64,000 nt of DNA from a virus. The notes below the pieces were generated by a model. That model was not told the origin of the DNA, ran no database searches, and saw only the letters and a program-made list of their open reading frames with translations. The stretch covers positions 1-64,000 of the IMG/VR virus record IMGVR_UViG_3300043449_001609; one strand, 5' to 3'. The position numbers and the translations under genes are program-made. Below are positions 15,497-24,800 of the stretch, piece by piece (the stretch's first letter is position 1; the number at the start of each line of letters is the position of its first letter).

Positions 15497-17479
15497 ATGC
15501 CACTCCAGAAACTCACGTTCAAGCCCGGCGTCAACCGGGAAGCCACCACGCTGGCGAACGAAGGCGGCTGGTGGGCGTGTGATCGCGTGCGCTTCCGCTC
15601 GGGGTACCCGGAGCAGATCGGCGGCTGGCAGGTTGATGCCGGCGCGCAGGTTTCCGGCTTGCTTCCCGATGGCGGTCAGTTCTGGGGTGTGGCGCGCGCG
15701 TTGTGGGTGTGGTTGACGTTGAACGGGAACAACCTGCTTGGTATCGGCACGCACCTCAAGTACTACATCCAGAACGGCATGGACGGCACGTTGTTCGATG
15801 TCACACCGTTGCGGGACACTACTACGGCGACTACGACGTTTGCAGCTACCAACGGTAGCTCAACGGTGACTGTCACCGACAATGCGCACGGTGCCGGCGT
15901 GGGTGACTTCGTGACGTTCAGCGGAGCTGTGTCGCTTGGTGGCGTCGTTACCGCCGCGGTGTTGAACGCCGAGTTCCGCATTCTGACTGTGCCGACCGTA
16001 AACACGTATACCATTGACGTTGGCGTGCTGGCGAACGGGTCCGACACAGGAAATGGTGGCGGGGCAGTGGACTCCGAATATCAGCTGTCCATCGGCTTGC
16101 CGTTTTCTGCGCCGGCGTTCGGTTGGGGTGCTGGCGGTTGGGGCGGCGTTACTGGGTCGAGCACGACGGGGTGGGGGGAGTCTGAATACCTTGCACCGAT
16201 GCGGTTTTGGTCACAAGCCAACTACGGCGAAAACCTCATCTTCAACGTCACGAACGGACCTCTGTTCCTGTGGGTGCCAGGCGGCAGTTTCCCCGGCACG
16301 GTGAACCGCGGCGAGTTGTTGTGGGACGGTGGCACGGGCGTATACCAGACGGATGTGAACTGCCCTGCGTACTGCACGCAAGTGCTAGTCTCCGACGCTT
16401 CGCGGTTTGTGATTGCACTGGGTGTGAACGATCTGGATGCCACCTACGGCGGCTCCAGCCAAGACCCCATGCTCGTTCGGTGGAGCGACCAAGAAGACTA
16501 CACCACGTGGACGCCGGAGCCGACGAACCAAGCGGGCGGGTATCGACTGAGCCACGGGTCGTACATTGTCGGCGCGCTGCAGACTCGACAGGAAGTGCTG
16601 GTGTGGACGGACGCTGCGCTGTACTCGATGCAGTACCTTGGGCCGCCGTATGTATGGGGGTTCAACATTCTGGCCGATAACGTGTCGGTCATGTCAGCCA
16701 ACTCGACCGCGACTGCCAACGGCATTGTGTTCTGGATGGGATTGGACAAGTTCTACGTGTATACGGGCCGCGTCGAGACGCTGTCGTGCACGCTCCGCCA
16801 GTACGTGTTCGGCGACATAAATCTGGAGCAGCGCGCGCAAATTTTCTGCAGCACCAACGAAGCCTACAACGAGGTGTGGTGGTTCTACTGCTCGGCAAAC
16901 TCTGCCACGGTAGACCGCTACGTGGTGTTCAACTACCTTGAGCGGCTGTGGTACTACGGCACCATGGAGCGCACGATGTGGCTCGACACGTCTCTGCGCA
17001 CCTACCCCATCGCCACCAACTACGACGCCGAAGCCGAGTCTGGCAACGTGATCTATCACGAGTACGGTGTGGATGAAGTACTGGACGATAGCGGTGTCGG
17101 CGTGGCGCTGAACTCCTACATCGAGTCTGCGGACACGGATGTCGACGACGGACACCGCTTCGGGTTCATCTGGCGCATGCTGCCTGACGTGACGTTCGAA
17201 GGCTCCATCTCTGCTGCGCCGGAAGTGACGTTGACGCTGACGCCGCGCCGCGCGCCGGGCTCGCCCTATGGTACTGCTGTAGGCAACGACGTGGTCAGTA
17301 GCAATGACTACCTGCCACCTCCGCAGAAGAACTATTCGGTTCAGCTGTTCACGGAGCAGATATTCCCACGCCTGCGCGGTCGCCAGATCAAGTTCAAGAT
17401 CGCTGCGACTGAGGCCGGCACCAAATGGCAGCTCGGGGAGCCGCGGGTCGACCTGCGGCCTGACGGACGGCGCCAATGA
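15497..17479 (+). CDS. Tail hub / DNA-stabilisation protein (P22 gp10-like family)
   Basis: 660 residues from ATG 15497, with GAGGG 3 nt upstream; upstream frame is read-through of the previous gene. The N-terminus MPLQKLTFKPGVNREATTLA, then NEGGWWACDRVRFRSGYPEQ, is diagnostic of a tail protein family found in many short-tailed phages, next to connector genes. The rest is beta-rich (propeller-like blades such as LVRWSDQEDYTTWTP and VFNYLERLWYYGTMER). Probably closes the tail and contacts spikes. Stop overlaps the next start. Confidence 0.8.
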   Translation: MPLQKLTFKPGVNREATTLANEGGWWACDRVRFRSGYPEQIGGWQVDAGAQVSGLLPDGGQFWGVARALWVWLTLNGNNLLGIGTHLKYYIQNGMDGTLFDVTPLRDTTTATTTFAATNGSSTVTVTDNAHGAGVGDFVTFSGAVSLGGVVTAAVLNAEFRILTVPTVNTYTIDVGVLANGSDTGNGGGAVDSEYQLSIGLPFSAPAFGWGAGGWGGVTGSSTTGWGESEYLAPMRFWSQANYGENLIFNVTNGPLFLWVPGGSFPGTVNRGELLWDGGTGVYQTDVNCPAYCTQVLVSDASRFVIALGVNDLDATYGGSSQDPMLVRWSDQEDYTTWTPEPTNQAGGYRLSHGSYIVGALQTRQEVLVWTDAALYSMQYLGPPYVWGFNILADNVSVMSANSTATANGIVFWMGLDKFYVYTGRVETLSCTLRQYVFGDINLEQRAQIFCSTNEAYNEVWWFYCSANSATVDRYVVFNYLERLWYYGTMERTMWLDTSLRTYPIATNYDAEAESGNVIYHEYGVDEVLDDSGVGVALNSYIESADTDVDDGHRFGFIWRMLPDVTFEGSISAAPEVTLTLTPRRAPGSPYGTAVGNDVVSSNDYLPPPQKNYSVQLFTEQIFPRLRGRQIKFKIAATEAGTKWQLGEPRVDLRPDGRRQ

Positions 17480-18102
17480 CGGACAACACACTCCAGCTGG
17501 TGCCTACGCGCTCGCCGTACTTGCCAACGGCGCCCACGGAGTATGACCCCCGTGCGTTCCATCAGCTCACTGATGCACTGCGGGTGTACTTCAACCAGAT
17601 CGACTCGCGGTTCCAGCAGGTGCTGCTCGGGTTCAACAACTACGGGTCGTTCCTGAGTACGGCGACACAGACGAACCCGGTTGGGGGCGCTGCTAATGCC
17701 GTAACGTACGACACAACGATGGAGAATTATGGTGTCTATGTTGACAGCGTAAACACGTCGCGTGTCTATGTGGTGCGGGATGGCGTGTACAACTTCCAGT
17801 TCTCGGCCCAACTGGATCACACTGGTGGTGGGTCCGTCACGTTTTTCATTTGGTACGCCATCGGCGGCACGCCCGTTGCCAACTCTGCGACGAAGATGGT
17901 GCTATCTGGCCCCAACGACGAGAAGTGCGCGGCGTGGAACTTCGTGACCAGCATGGCAGCAGGCACGTATTTCGAACTGATGTGGAGCTCGTCGGATACA
18001 GCAGCGGTGCTGGCGGCAGCGGCGGCAAGCTCGCCCGTACCGGCCGTCCCGTCCGTGATCCTGACCGTCTCGTACATGTACCCAGCAGGCACCGTGCGAT
18101 AG
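17476..18102 (+). CDS. Tail-associated protein with C-terminal beta-jelly roll
   Basis: 208 residues, ATGA overlap with the tail hub. The N-terminal ~55 residues include FHQLTDALRVYFNQIDSRFQQ, an amphipathic helix of the kind used to plug into a hub or trimerise. The C-terminal ~130 residues (VYNFQFSAQLDHTGGGSVTF...FELMWSSSDTAAVL) resemble a C1q/TNF-type domain. A needle- or tip-like role is plausible from position; I do not recognise a named family. Confidence 0.6.
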   Translation: MTDNTLQLVPTRSPYLPTAPTEYDPRAFHQLTDALRVYFNQIDSRFQQVLLGFNNYGSFLSTATQTNPVGGAANAVTYDTTMENYGVYVDSVNTSRVYVVRDGVYNFQFSAQLDHTGGGSVTFFIWYAIGGTPVANSATKMVLSGPNDEKCAAWNFVTSMAAGTYFELMWSSSDTAAVLAAAAASSPVPAVPSVILTVSYMYPAGTVR

Positions 18103-18153
18103 CACAGGGTGTTGAATTTTGTTACTATCGGGCAAGACTGAAGGAGCCCCCTC
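18103..18153 (+). promoter_or_regulatory. Intergenic gap with possible extended -10 element
   Basis: A 51-bp gap before the next gene holds TGTTACTAT at 18120-18128, an extended -10-like sequence, with no good -35 at 17 bp. A 6-bp inverted repeat (CGATAG/CTATCG) spans the gap. AAGGAG at 18141-18146 serves the next gene. Weak evidence for a promoter. Confidence 0.25.
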
Positions 18154-19278
18154 ATGCAACACGTAGCCAATCACTTGTCCCAGTACGGCCGTCACGGCGA
18201 CGATACGCTGGTGCACATGAGCCGCGAGGAAGTCGGCGGTCTGGAAGCGCTGGCACGCGCGCAAGGCCACGGCCTCTCCACCAATCCGCACACTGGGCTG
18301 CCCGAGGCGTTTAGCCTCAAGAAAGCGTTCAAGTCGCTGATCGCGCCGGTGGCTGGCGCCCTCCTGTCTCCGTTCATCACGCCCATGGGCGCGGCTGCCG
18401 TGGTCGGCGGCATCACCGGGCTGGCGAAGAAGAACCTGCTGGCGGGCCTGACGGCTGGGCTAGGTGCGTATGGCGGTGCGAACTTGGCGGGGAGTCTTGC
18501 GAATGCAGGCACCACGGGGTCGCAGTTGGGCTTGAACCCAGAGGTAGCGGCGCAGGCTGCCAAGTCAGGCGTTGATGTTGCGGTGCCGTCACAAGCGGGG
18601 TTTGTCACCTCCGAAGGTGTGAAGGCAGGCGCCAGTCAGTTGGGGCAACAAGGAGGTCTATCTTCCCTTGCGCAGAACGCCAACATCTGGGGCGGCAAAG
18701 CAGCAGACGCTGGCTACGGCCAGCTCGCCAAGTACAGCATGGCAGCAGCGACGCCTTTCATGACTCAGTCGCCGTCCGGCGGCGTGGACATGCCGGAGCA
18801 GATGCCTACCAAGTTCCGCAAGTACGACTTCATGCGTACGCGCAATCCGTATCAGGAGCCGGGCACATACACCGGCGAGCAGCGCTACTTCAATGACCAG
18901 TACAACGCGTACGACCCGACGGACAAATATGACTATGCCGGCGGCGGTATCGCTGGGCTGTACAGTGGCGGCGGCGCGACGGACTCCACGATTGATTCGT
19001 TCGGCAACGTCGCTGGCTATGCAGCGGGTGGACGCATGATCCGTGGCCCCGGCGATGGCACGTCCGACAGCATCCCTGCCACGATCAACGGCCAACAGCC
19101 GGCGGCGCTGGGCGACGGGGAGTTCGTGATCCCGGCCCGTATCGTGGCGGAGATTGGCAACGGTTCGTCGGAAGCCGGCGCGCGACAGCTGTATGCGATG
19201 TTGAGCCGTGTCGAGCAGCGGGCGCAGCAAGCGCAGCGGGGACAGGATTCGGGTGCGTGGCAAGAGCTGCCGGCCTGA
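18154..19278 (+). CDS. Virion-associated protein with glycine-rich hydrophobic core
   Basis: 374 residues. A hydrophobic, Gly/Ala-rich stretch from ~65 to ~125 (APVAGALLSPFITPMGAAAV, then GLTAGLGAYGGANLAGSL) is flanked by charged regions. The second half has the phrases YAGGGIAGLYSGGG and YAAGGRMIRGPGDGTSDSIP, the latter followed by PATINGQQPAALGDGEFVIPA, a conserved motif of phage internal/tape-like structural proteins (GPGTGTSDSIPAxLSDGEFVxxA). It is probably an ejected inner-virion protein that interacts with membrane. Family recognised by motif, role inferred. Confidence 0.68.
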   Translation: MQHVANHLSQYGRHGDDTLVHMSREEVGGLEALARAQGHGLSTNPHTGLPEAFSLKKAFKSLIAPVAGALLSPFITPMGAAAVVGGITGLAKKNLLAGLTAGLGAYGGANLAGSLANAGTTGSQLGLNPEVAAQAAKSGVDVAVPSQAGFVTSEGVKAGASQLGQQGGLSSLAQNANIWGGKAADAGYGQLAKYSMAAATPFMTQSPSGGVDMPEQMPTKFRKYDFMRTRNPYQEPGTYTGEQRYFNDQYNAYDPTDKYDYAGGGIAGLYSGGGATDSTIDSFGNVAGYAAGGRMIRGPGDGTSDSIPATINGQQPAALGDGEFVIPARIVAEIGNGSSEAGARQLYAMLSRVEQRAQQAQRGQDSGAWQELPA

Positions 19279-19301
19279 CACAGTAACCAGAGGATAGCCG
19301 C

Positions 19302-20243
19302 ATGGCCAAGACGACAGCCACTACTTACACCACCAACATACCGGAGTATGCCCAGCCGTACGTGACCAACTTGCTTGGTCAGGCGGAGGCGTTGACGGAC
19401 ATCAACAAGAACCCCTACCAAGCGTACGAAGGGCAGCGGCGCGCGAACTTTACGCCGATGCAGCAGCAGGCGTTTCAAGGTATCGCCGGGCTGGCGCCGT
19501 CTCTCGCCGGGCGCGCGGGGCAGGGCTGGGCTGCGCAGGGCATCATGGGGGCCTTCAATCCGCAGTCGTGGACGCAGCCGGGCACATCGCAGCAGTTCAT
19601 GTCGCCGTACATGCAGGGTGTGGTGGACATCCAGCAGCGCGAGGCTCAGCGCCAAGCGGACATGGCCACGCAGGGGCGCAACGCGCAGGCAGTCAAGGCA
19701 GGTGCCTTCGGCGGCTCGCGGCAGGCGATCACTGATGCTGAAGCAGCGCGCAATCTGGCGTTCCAGAAAGGGGACATCCAAGCGCAGGGGCTGCAGCAAG
19801 CATACGACCGTGGCATGGCGCAGTTCAACGCCGAGCAGGCCAACCGCATGCAGGGGCTCAACGTCGGCATCCAAGGTGCCAACGTGCTCGGTCAGTTGGG
19901 GCAGCAAGACTTCAGCCAGCAGCAGCAGGCACTGCAGATGCAGAACCAAGCCGGCACGCAGCAACAGGAGCAGGAGCAGAAAGGGCTGACCATGGGGTAC
20001 CAAGACTTCATGGACCAGCTGAACTACCCGTATAAGCAGCTTACGTTTATGTCCGATATGGCGCGTGGCACGAGTGGTTTGCAGACCCAAACGGGCGCAT
20101 ACACCAACGCGGCCCAACCCTCGCTGATGAACCAGCTGGCTGGGCTTGGCACCATGGGCGCTGGACTCACGATGAAGGCTGCTGGCGGCATGATCGACCG
20201 GCCGGCTGGGTTGATGGAACTTGCCATGCGCCGCGCGGCGTGA
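19302..20243 (+). CDS. Virion-associated protein, Gln-rich helical
   Basis: 313 residues, starting after AGAGGAT. The opening includes TTNIPEYAQPYVTNLLGQAE and YQAYEGQRRANFTPMQQQAF, with a conserved-looking AFGGSRQAITDAEAARNLA segment, then a long Gln/Ala-rich helical region (FNAEQANRMQGLNVGIQGAN) and a glycine-rich end. Proteins with this sequence pattern sit beside the internal-protein gene in many marine and soil short-tailed phages. Likely an inner-core or ejection protein; unproven. Confidence 0.66.
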   Translation: MAKTTATTYTTNIPEYAQPYVTNLLGQAEALTDINKNPYQAYEGQRRANFTPMQQQAFQGIAGLAPSLAGRAGQGWAAQGIMGAFNPQSWTQPGTSQQFMSPYMQGVVDIQQREAQRQADMATQGRNAQAVKAGAFGGSRQAITDAEAARNLAFQKGDIQAQGLQQAYDRGMAQFNAEQANRMQGLNVGIQGANVLGQLGQQDFSQQQQALQMQNQAGTQQQEQEQKGLTMGYQDFMDQLNYPYKQLTFMSDMARGTSGLQTQTGAYTNAAQPSLMNQLAGLGTMGAGLTMKAAGGMIDRPAGLMELAMRRAA

Positions 20244-20253
20244 GGAGATGGAC

Positions 20254-21882
20254 ATGATGCCTACCGCTCCCCAAGGAGCTCCGCAGCAAGCGCCGCAGGC
20301 ACCACAAGCGCCGCAGATGCAGCGCGGCGGCGTGCCGACGAACCCGTACCAGCTGACGAGTCAGGTCGCCAAGGCGCCGGACCAGCAGCTCACGCAAATG
20401 CTCCAGCAGTACAAAGGGGTCGGGGATGCTGTGTCCTTCTCCGTCGTGTACAACGAGCTGCAGCGCCGCAAAGAGATGCGTGGCGCCAGCCAAGCGCAGC
20501 AGGCGCCAGCGCAGCAACCCACCGTGGCGGATCAGGCCCTAACTGGTATCGCAGCGGCGCCGGCGGGCGACATGCAGTTCGCTGACGGCGGGATTGTGGG
20601 GTTTGCGACGGGGAACATGGTTGGTCCGTACCAGCGCTCCGGACTGTCGTTGCAAGAGACAAGCGAGCTTGAGCGGCTGGCGCAGATGCGTAACGACTTG
20701 AGCACACCGTACTTCGGCAGCATACACGGGCGCGATCAGTCGCAGGCACGCGAAGCACAGCTGGGGCAGATAGACCCCCGCTTCAACGAGCTGCTTGGCA
20801 AGAATGCTGCGGCTCGGCAGGCGGAGCAAGATGCACGCTTTGCGCAAATGTTTCCGGAGGAAGCTGCACCGCAACCCCAAGCTCCGGCCCAACCTCAAGC
20901 AGCGGCACCTGCGCCAGCCGAGGCGCCACGCCGTGAGTTCGGTGATGTGGGCTACCCGTCCACGGCGTTCATGCGCGACAAGCCGCCAATGAAATCCCCC
21001 GCCGAGGAAGTTGAATCGCTCAACATGGAAGGCATAATGCGGTTGCTGGCGCCCGAAGCCGGCACCAAGGGCTTCGAAGCCATCATGAAGTCCGCCGACG
21101 CAGCCAAGGCCGACGACCTCAAGGCACTGGAGGCGTACCAGAAGCAGCGCCGCGATCCCACCAAGGCCATCGAAGACATCATCGCCAAGGGTGAGGCGAG
21201 CGAAGTCGAGGACCGTCGTGACGCCAAGCGCCAAGCACTCATCATGGCAGGCGCTGCGATTGCCAATTCCACGGGTCCGCTGGGTGCTGCGATTGGCCAA
21301 GGTGCCATGGCCGCGCTGCCCGGCTACAAGCAAGACATGCGTGCGATCAAGAAGGCCGAGGATGAGCGCGACAAGCTGCGCATTCTGGCCGATCAGGCGC
21401 ACCAAGCCATGCTGGAGGGCGACTACAAGGCGCACCGCGAAATCACTAAGGAGCATCGCGCGCTGTCCACCACGGTGGCGTTGGAGATGCAGAAGGCCGA
21501 AGAAGCGCGGGCACGTACCCTCGCGCGCACGGGCGCCACGGTGGTAGCTGCCCAGATCACGGCGGACGCTGCCAAAAGCCAGATCGAGCAGAAGGCCGAT
21601 GACAAGCGCCGCGGGACGCCGTCTCAGTTGGAGGAGGTGCAGCGCACGCAGCTGGCGAAAATTGACGCGGAGCTTGCAAAAGTTCAAGTAGCGGCGGCCC
21701 AAGGAATGGCGCTGACGCCAGAACAGGAAGCTGCAATGGCACAACTCATGGAGCAGCGCCGGGGTCTGGTGCTTGGCCTGTCGCAGTTGGAGTCTGCGCG
21801 CATGTCCGGGCAAAGCGTCGGTGCAGCACCGTACAACTTCTCGCTAAGCACAGGGCTCACCTCCGGCGCACCCCAACAGTAA
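20254..21882 (+). CDS. Virion-associated protein with coiled-coil C-terminal half
   Basis: 542 residues from ATG 20254 (GAGGAG 6 nt upstream; earlier ATG 20248 and TTG 20221 are worse). The N-terminus is a Pro/Gln-rich low-complexity segment (QQAPQAPQAPQMQRGG), with FADGGIVGFATGN, a short phrase shared by this group of inner virion proteins. Residues from ~290 to the end are charged, helical, coiled-coil-like (KAEDERDKLRILADQAHQAM, then AKSQIEQKADDKRRG). It precedes the giant internal protein and is probably packaged with it. Confidence 0.66.
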   Translation: MMPTAPQGAPQQAPQAPQAPQMQRGGVPTNPYQLTSQVAKAPDQQLTQMLQQYKGVGDAVSFSVVYNELQRRKEMRGASQAQQAPAQQPTVADQALTGIAAAPAGDMQFADGGIVGFATGNMVGPYQRSGLSLQETSELERLAQMRNDLSTPYFGSIHGRDQSQAREAQLGQIDPRFNELLGKNAAARQAEQDARFAQMFPEEAAPQPQAPAQPQAAAPAPAEAPRREFGDVGYPSTAFMRDKPPMKSPAEEVESLNMEGIMRLLAPEAGTKGFEAIMKSADAAKADDLKALEAYQKQRRDPTKAIEDIIAKGEASEVEDRRDAKRQALIMAGAAIANSTGPLGAAIGQGAMAALPGYKQDMRAIKKAEDERDKLRILADQAHQAMLEGDYKAHREITKEHRALSTTVALEMQKAEEARARTLARTGATVVAAQITADAAKSQIEQKADDKRRGTPSQLEEVQRTQLAKIDAELAKVQVAAAQGMALTPEQEAAMAQLMEQRRGLVLGLSQLESARMSGQSVGAAPYNFSLSTGLTSGAPQQ

Positions 21883-21894
21883 GGAGCCCCGCTC

Positions 21895-24800
21895 ATGCCG
21901 TACATGTTCCCGCTCCCGAACGGGCAATACGTCAATGTCACCGATGACACGCCGCCAGATGTAGTGGAGGCGCGACTGCGCAAGGAAGCGCCGCAGCTGT
22001 TCGCAGGCTTGGAGGTCGAGCAGCCCGCACCGGACTACGGTCTGTTGGAAGCCTTCGGGAAGGGCGTGAAGCGTGGCACGCGCCAGATGGCCTCTGCGTT
22101 CGGAGATGTGATCCCGGCGATGGCTGCCAACGCGCTCGGCGCCGACGAGTACGCCAAGCAGCAGATGGACGAAGCGGCAGCGTCTCGCGAAGCCATCCAG
22201 AAGGAAGTGCCGGCGCAAGTCCCGTCGTACCGCGACGTCGATGGGGTGCGGAGTGGGGCCATCTACGCGCTGGAAGCCGCTGGCGAAGCCGTGCCGTCCA
22301 TGCTGGGCGCGTTGCTCCCCGGCGGTATCGCAGGCAGTATCGCCAAGCGTGGTGTGTTGGCAGCCGCCGAGAAAGGTGCGCTGTCGTTGGGAGCCAAGGA
22401 GCTTGCGACGCTCGCTGCCAAGAAGCAGATGACGGGCCAACTGGTCGGGGCCTATCTGGGCTCCTACGCGCAGAACGCACCCGAGATTTTCCAGAACATC
22501 TACGACCGCACGGGTGACATGCGCCCGGGTGTGGCGATGCTTGCGAGTACGGTGTCCGCTGCGCTCGATACGGTGGTGCCGGCGAAGGTGTTGCATGGCA
22601 TGAACGCTCCGGTGCGCGCGGAGGTAGTCAAGCAGCTGCTGCAGAAGTCTGGTACGCACCCGGTGCTCGCCGGGCTGGCCAAGGGCCTGCTGGCAGGGGC
22701 AGCCGAGGAAGGCATCACAGAAGCCGCGCAGGAAGGCGTCAGCATCGCCGCGGAGCGCTTCGTTGAGGGCAACGACAGCCTGTGGACGAGCGACGAGTGG
22801 CACCGTGTCATTGACTCCGGCCTGAAGGGCGCAGCGGGCGGCGCAGGCTTCGGCGCGCTGGGTGGCGGTGCGGAAGCGTACCGGGTCAAGACAGAAGCTG
22901 AGCGTGTGGACCAGCCGCCTCCGCCGGCGCCGTTCACCGGCAAGCAGTTGGGATGGATGGGGGAAGACGACGCAGGTGCCGCCGACTTCGGCCCTGTGTT
23001 CACGGGTGGGCCGACAGACGGTGAGCCCCCAGCAGGCGGCATGCGAGAACACGAGCTGCCTGACGCCGAGAACTTGCGCACGTTCGACATGTCGCAGGAA
23101 GCTGAACGCGCCGGCGCACCGCTGCATCAGTTCGGTGATGTGTTCCCTCCCCCGGAAACGAAGGAGGCGCCCGCAACACCCAGCGCCACTCGATTGGGTT
23201 GGATTGGTGAGGCGGATGAAGGCGCCCCTGCAGCAGACTTCGGCTCTGTCGTGGACATGGCGAACCAGCCAGAGTTCTACAACACGGTAAACAAGTTCCC
23301 GGCAGTGGTGCCGCCGACAACGGACTTCGTGGGCACGGACACGGGAGACGTGTCGGCTTCCGCTGACGAGGCAAGTGCTGCTGCGCTGGAGCGCCAGTAC
23401 CGCCCACGCCCGCTCGATATTCCTACCGTCTCCGCTCCGCGCCCGATTACGCTGGAGGATGTGGCGGCAACGGGCGTGGCGTATCCGGGGCGAGACAGGT
23501 GGTTTGCAGAAAACGTCGTGGGCAAGACGCAGGACGAGCTGCGCCAACTTGTGTTCAACAAGCCGGAGCTGCTGCCCACACAGGGACAAGAACTATCCGA
23601 AAAACAGCGCGCGAAAAACGTCAAGCTGAACCCGCGCGCACAGGTCATATCGGCGTTGTTGGGCAAGCCCCTCGTTGCGGAAGACGCGCCGGCGCAGGTA
23701 GGCAAAGCGATTGCCGAGGCGGTGCCGAACAGGCCCGGCTGGCTGCAGTCCTACGCAGACGATCTGACCACGCGTGTCACGCCTCTGTTGCCCAATGGCA
23801 GCGCCCTGAAAGCAGCTCTGCAGGTCGAGCGCACGGCGATCCGCCGCAGCAAGGCGTCCGATGACGCGAAGCAAGCCAAGCTGGCCATGGTCGACGCGAT
23901 CCAGCAGAAGGGCAACGCATACCGTCAGCAGATGCGCAAGCAGCCCAAGCAGACGCCGCTGAAAAGCCAAGGCGACTCCACGACCACCGGGCACACGGCG
24001 GACGAGCTTAACTCGCGGTTGGACAGCATCTTCGGTGCGGGCTTCATGGACAAGCTGTTCGGCACCGGGCGGTTCCATGTCGGCTCGGCGGAGCAGGTTG
24101 GTGCGGCGACGCAGGAAGACACCGGCAACACGCGCGGTATGTACGACCGTCGCACCGGCATCACGCACCTCATCGCAGACAACATCCCGAAGGCGCTGAC
24201 CGACAACCAGCTCCGTGGTCTCATGCTGCACGAGATAGCTGTGCACGCCCTGCGCGTGGGACGCGACAGCGACGGCTGGCAGTTTCTGATGAGTGAGTTG
24301 CAGCGCCTGCACAAGCTCGGCAACAAGGATGTGGTCGAGGCGCACGAGCGCGCGGCAGCGGCCGGCACGGAAGACGCAGACCTGTGGGAAGAAGTCGCGG
24401 CGTACCTCGTGCAGAACAAGCCCAAGGCGTCCATCACACGGCGCATCCTCACGTGGTTCAAGGATCAGGTCAACAAGGTGTTGAGCGCGTTCGGCCGAGA
24501 CAGGCTCTCGCTGACGCCAGACGACATCACTGCCATGGCCCAGAGTGCGTTCGCCCGCGCGCCGCGTGAGTTGAGCAAGGCAGTTGTGCCGGGTGAGGGA
24601 GTCATCCCCTCCGAGCGTGCGCCGATATGGTACTCGCAGCTGAAGCGCGTCATGGAGCAACAGGGCGAGACGGAGCGCTCTGGCAATGAGTGGATTCAGT
24701 GGCTGAACGGCAACCTGTCCAAGCTCGGCGTCAAGAAGGTAGAGGTCGAGGCATCCGGCATCACGGACTTCTTGGCGCTGCTGGGCAAGAAGAAAACATC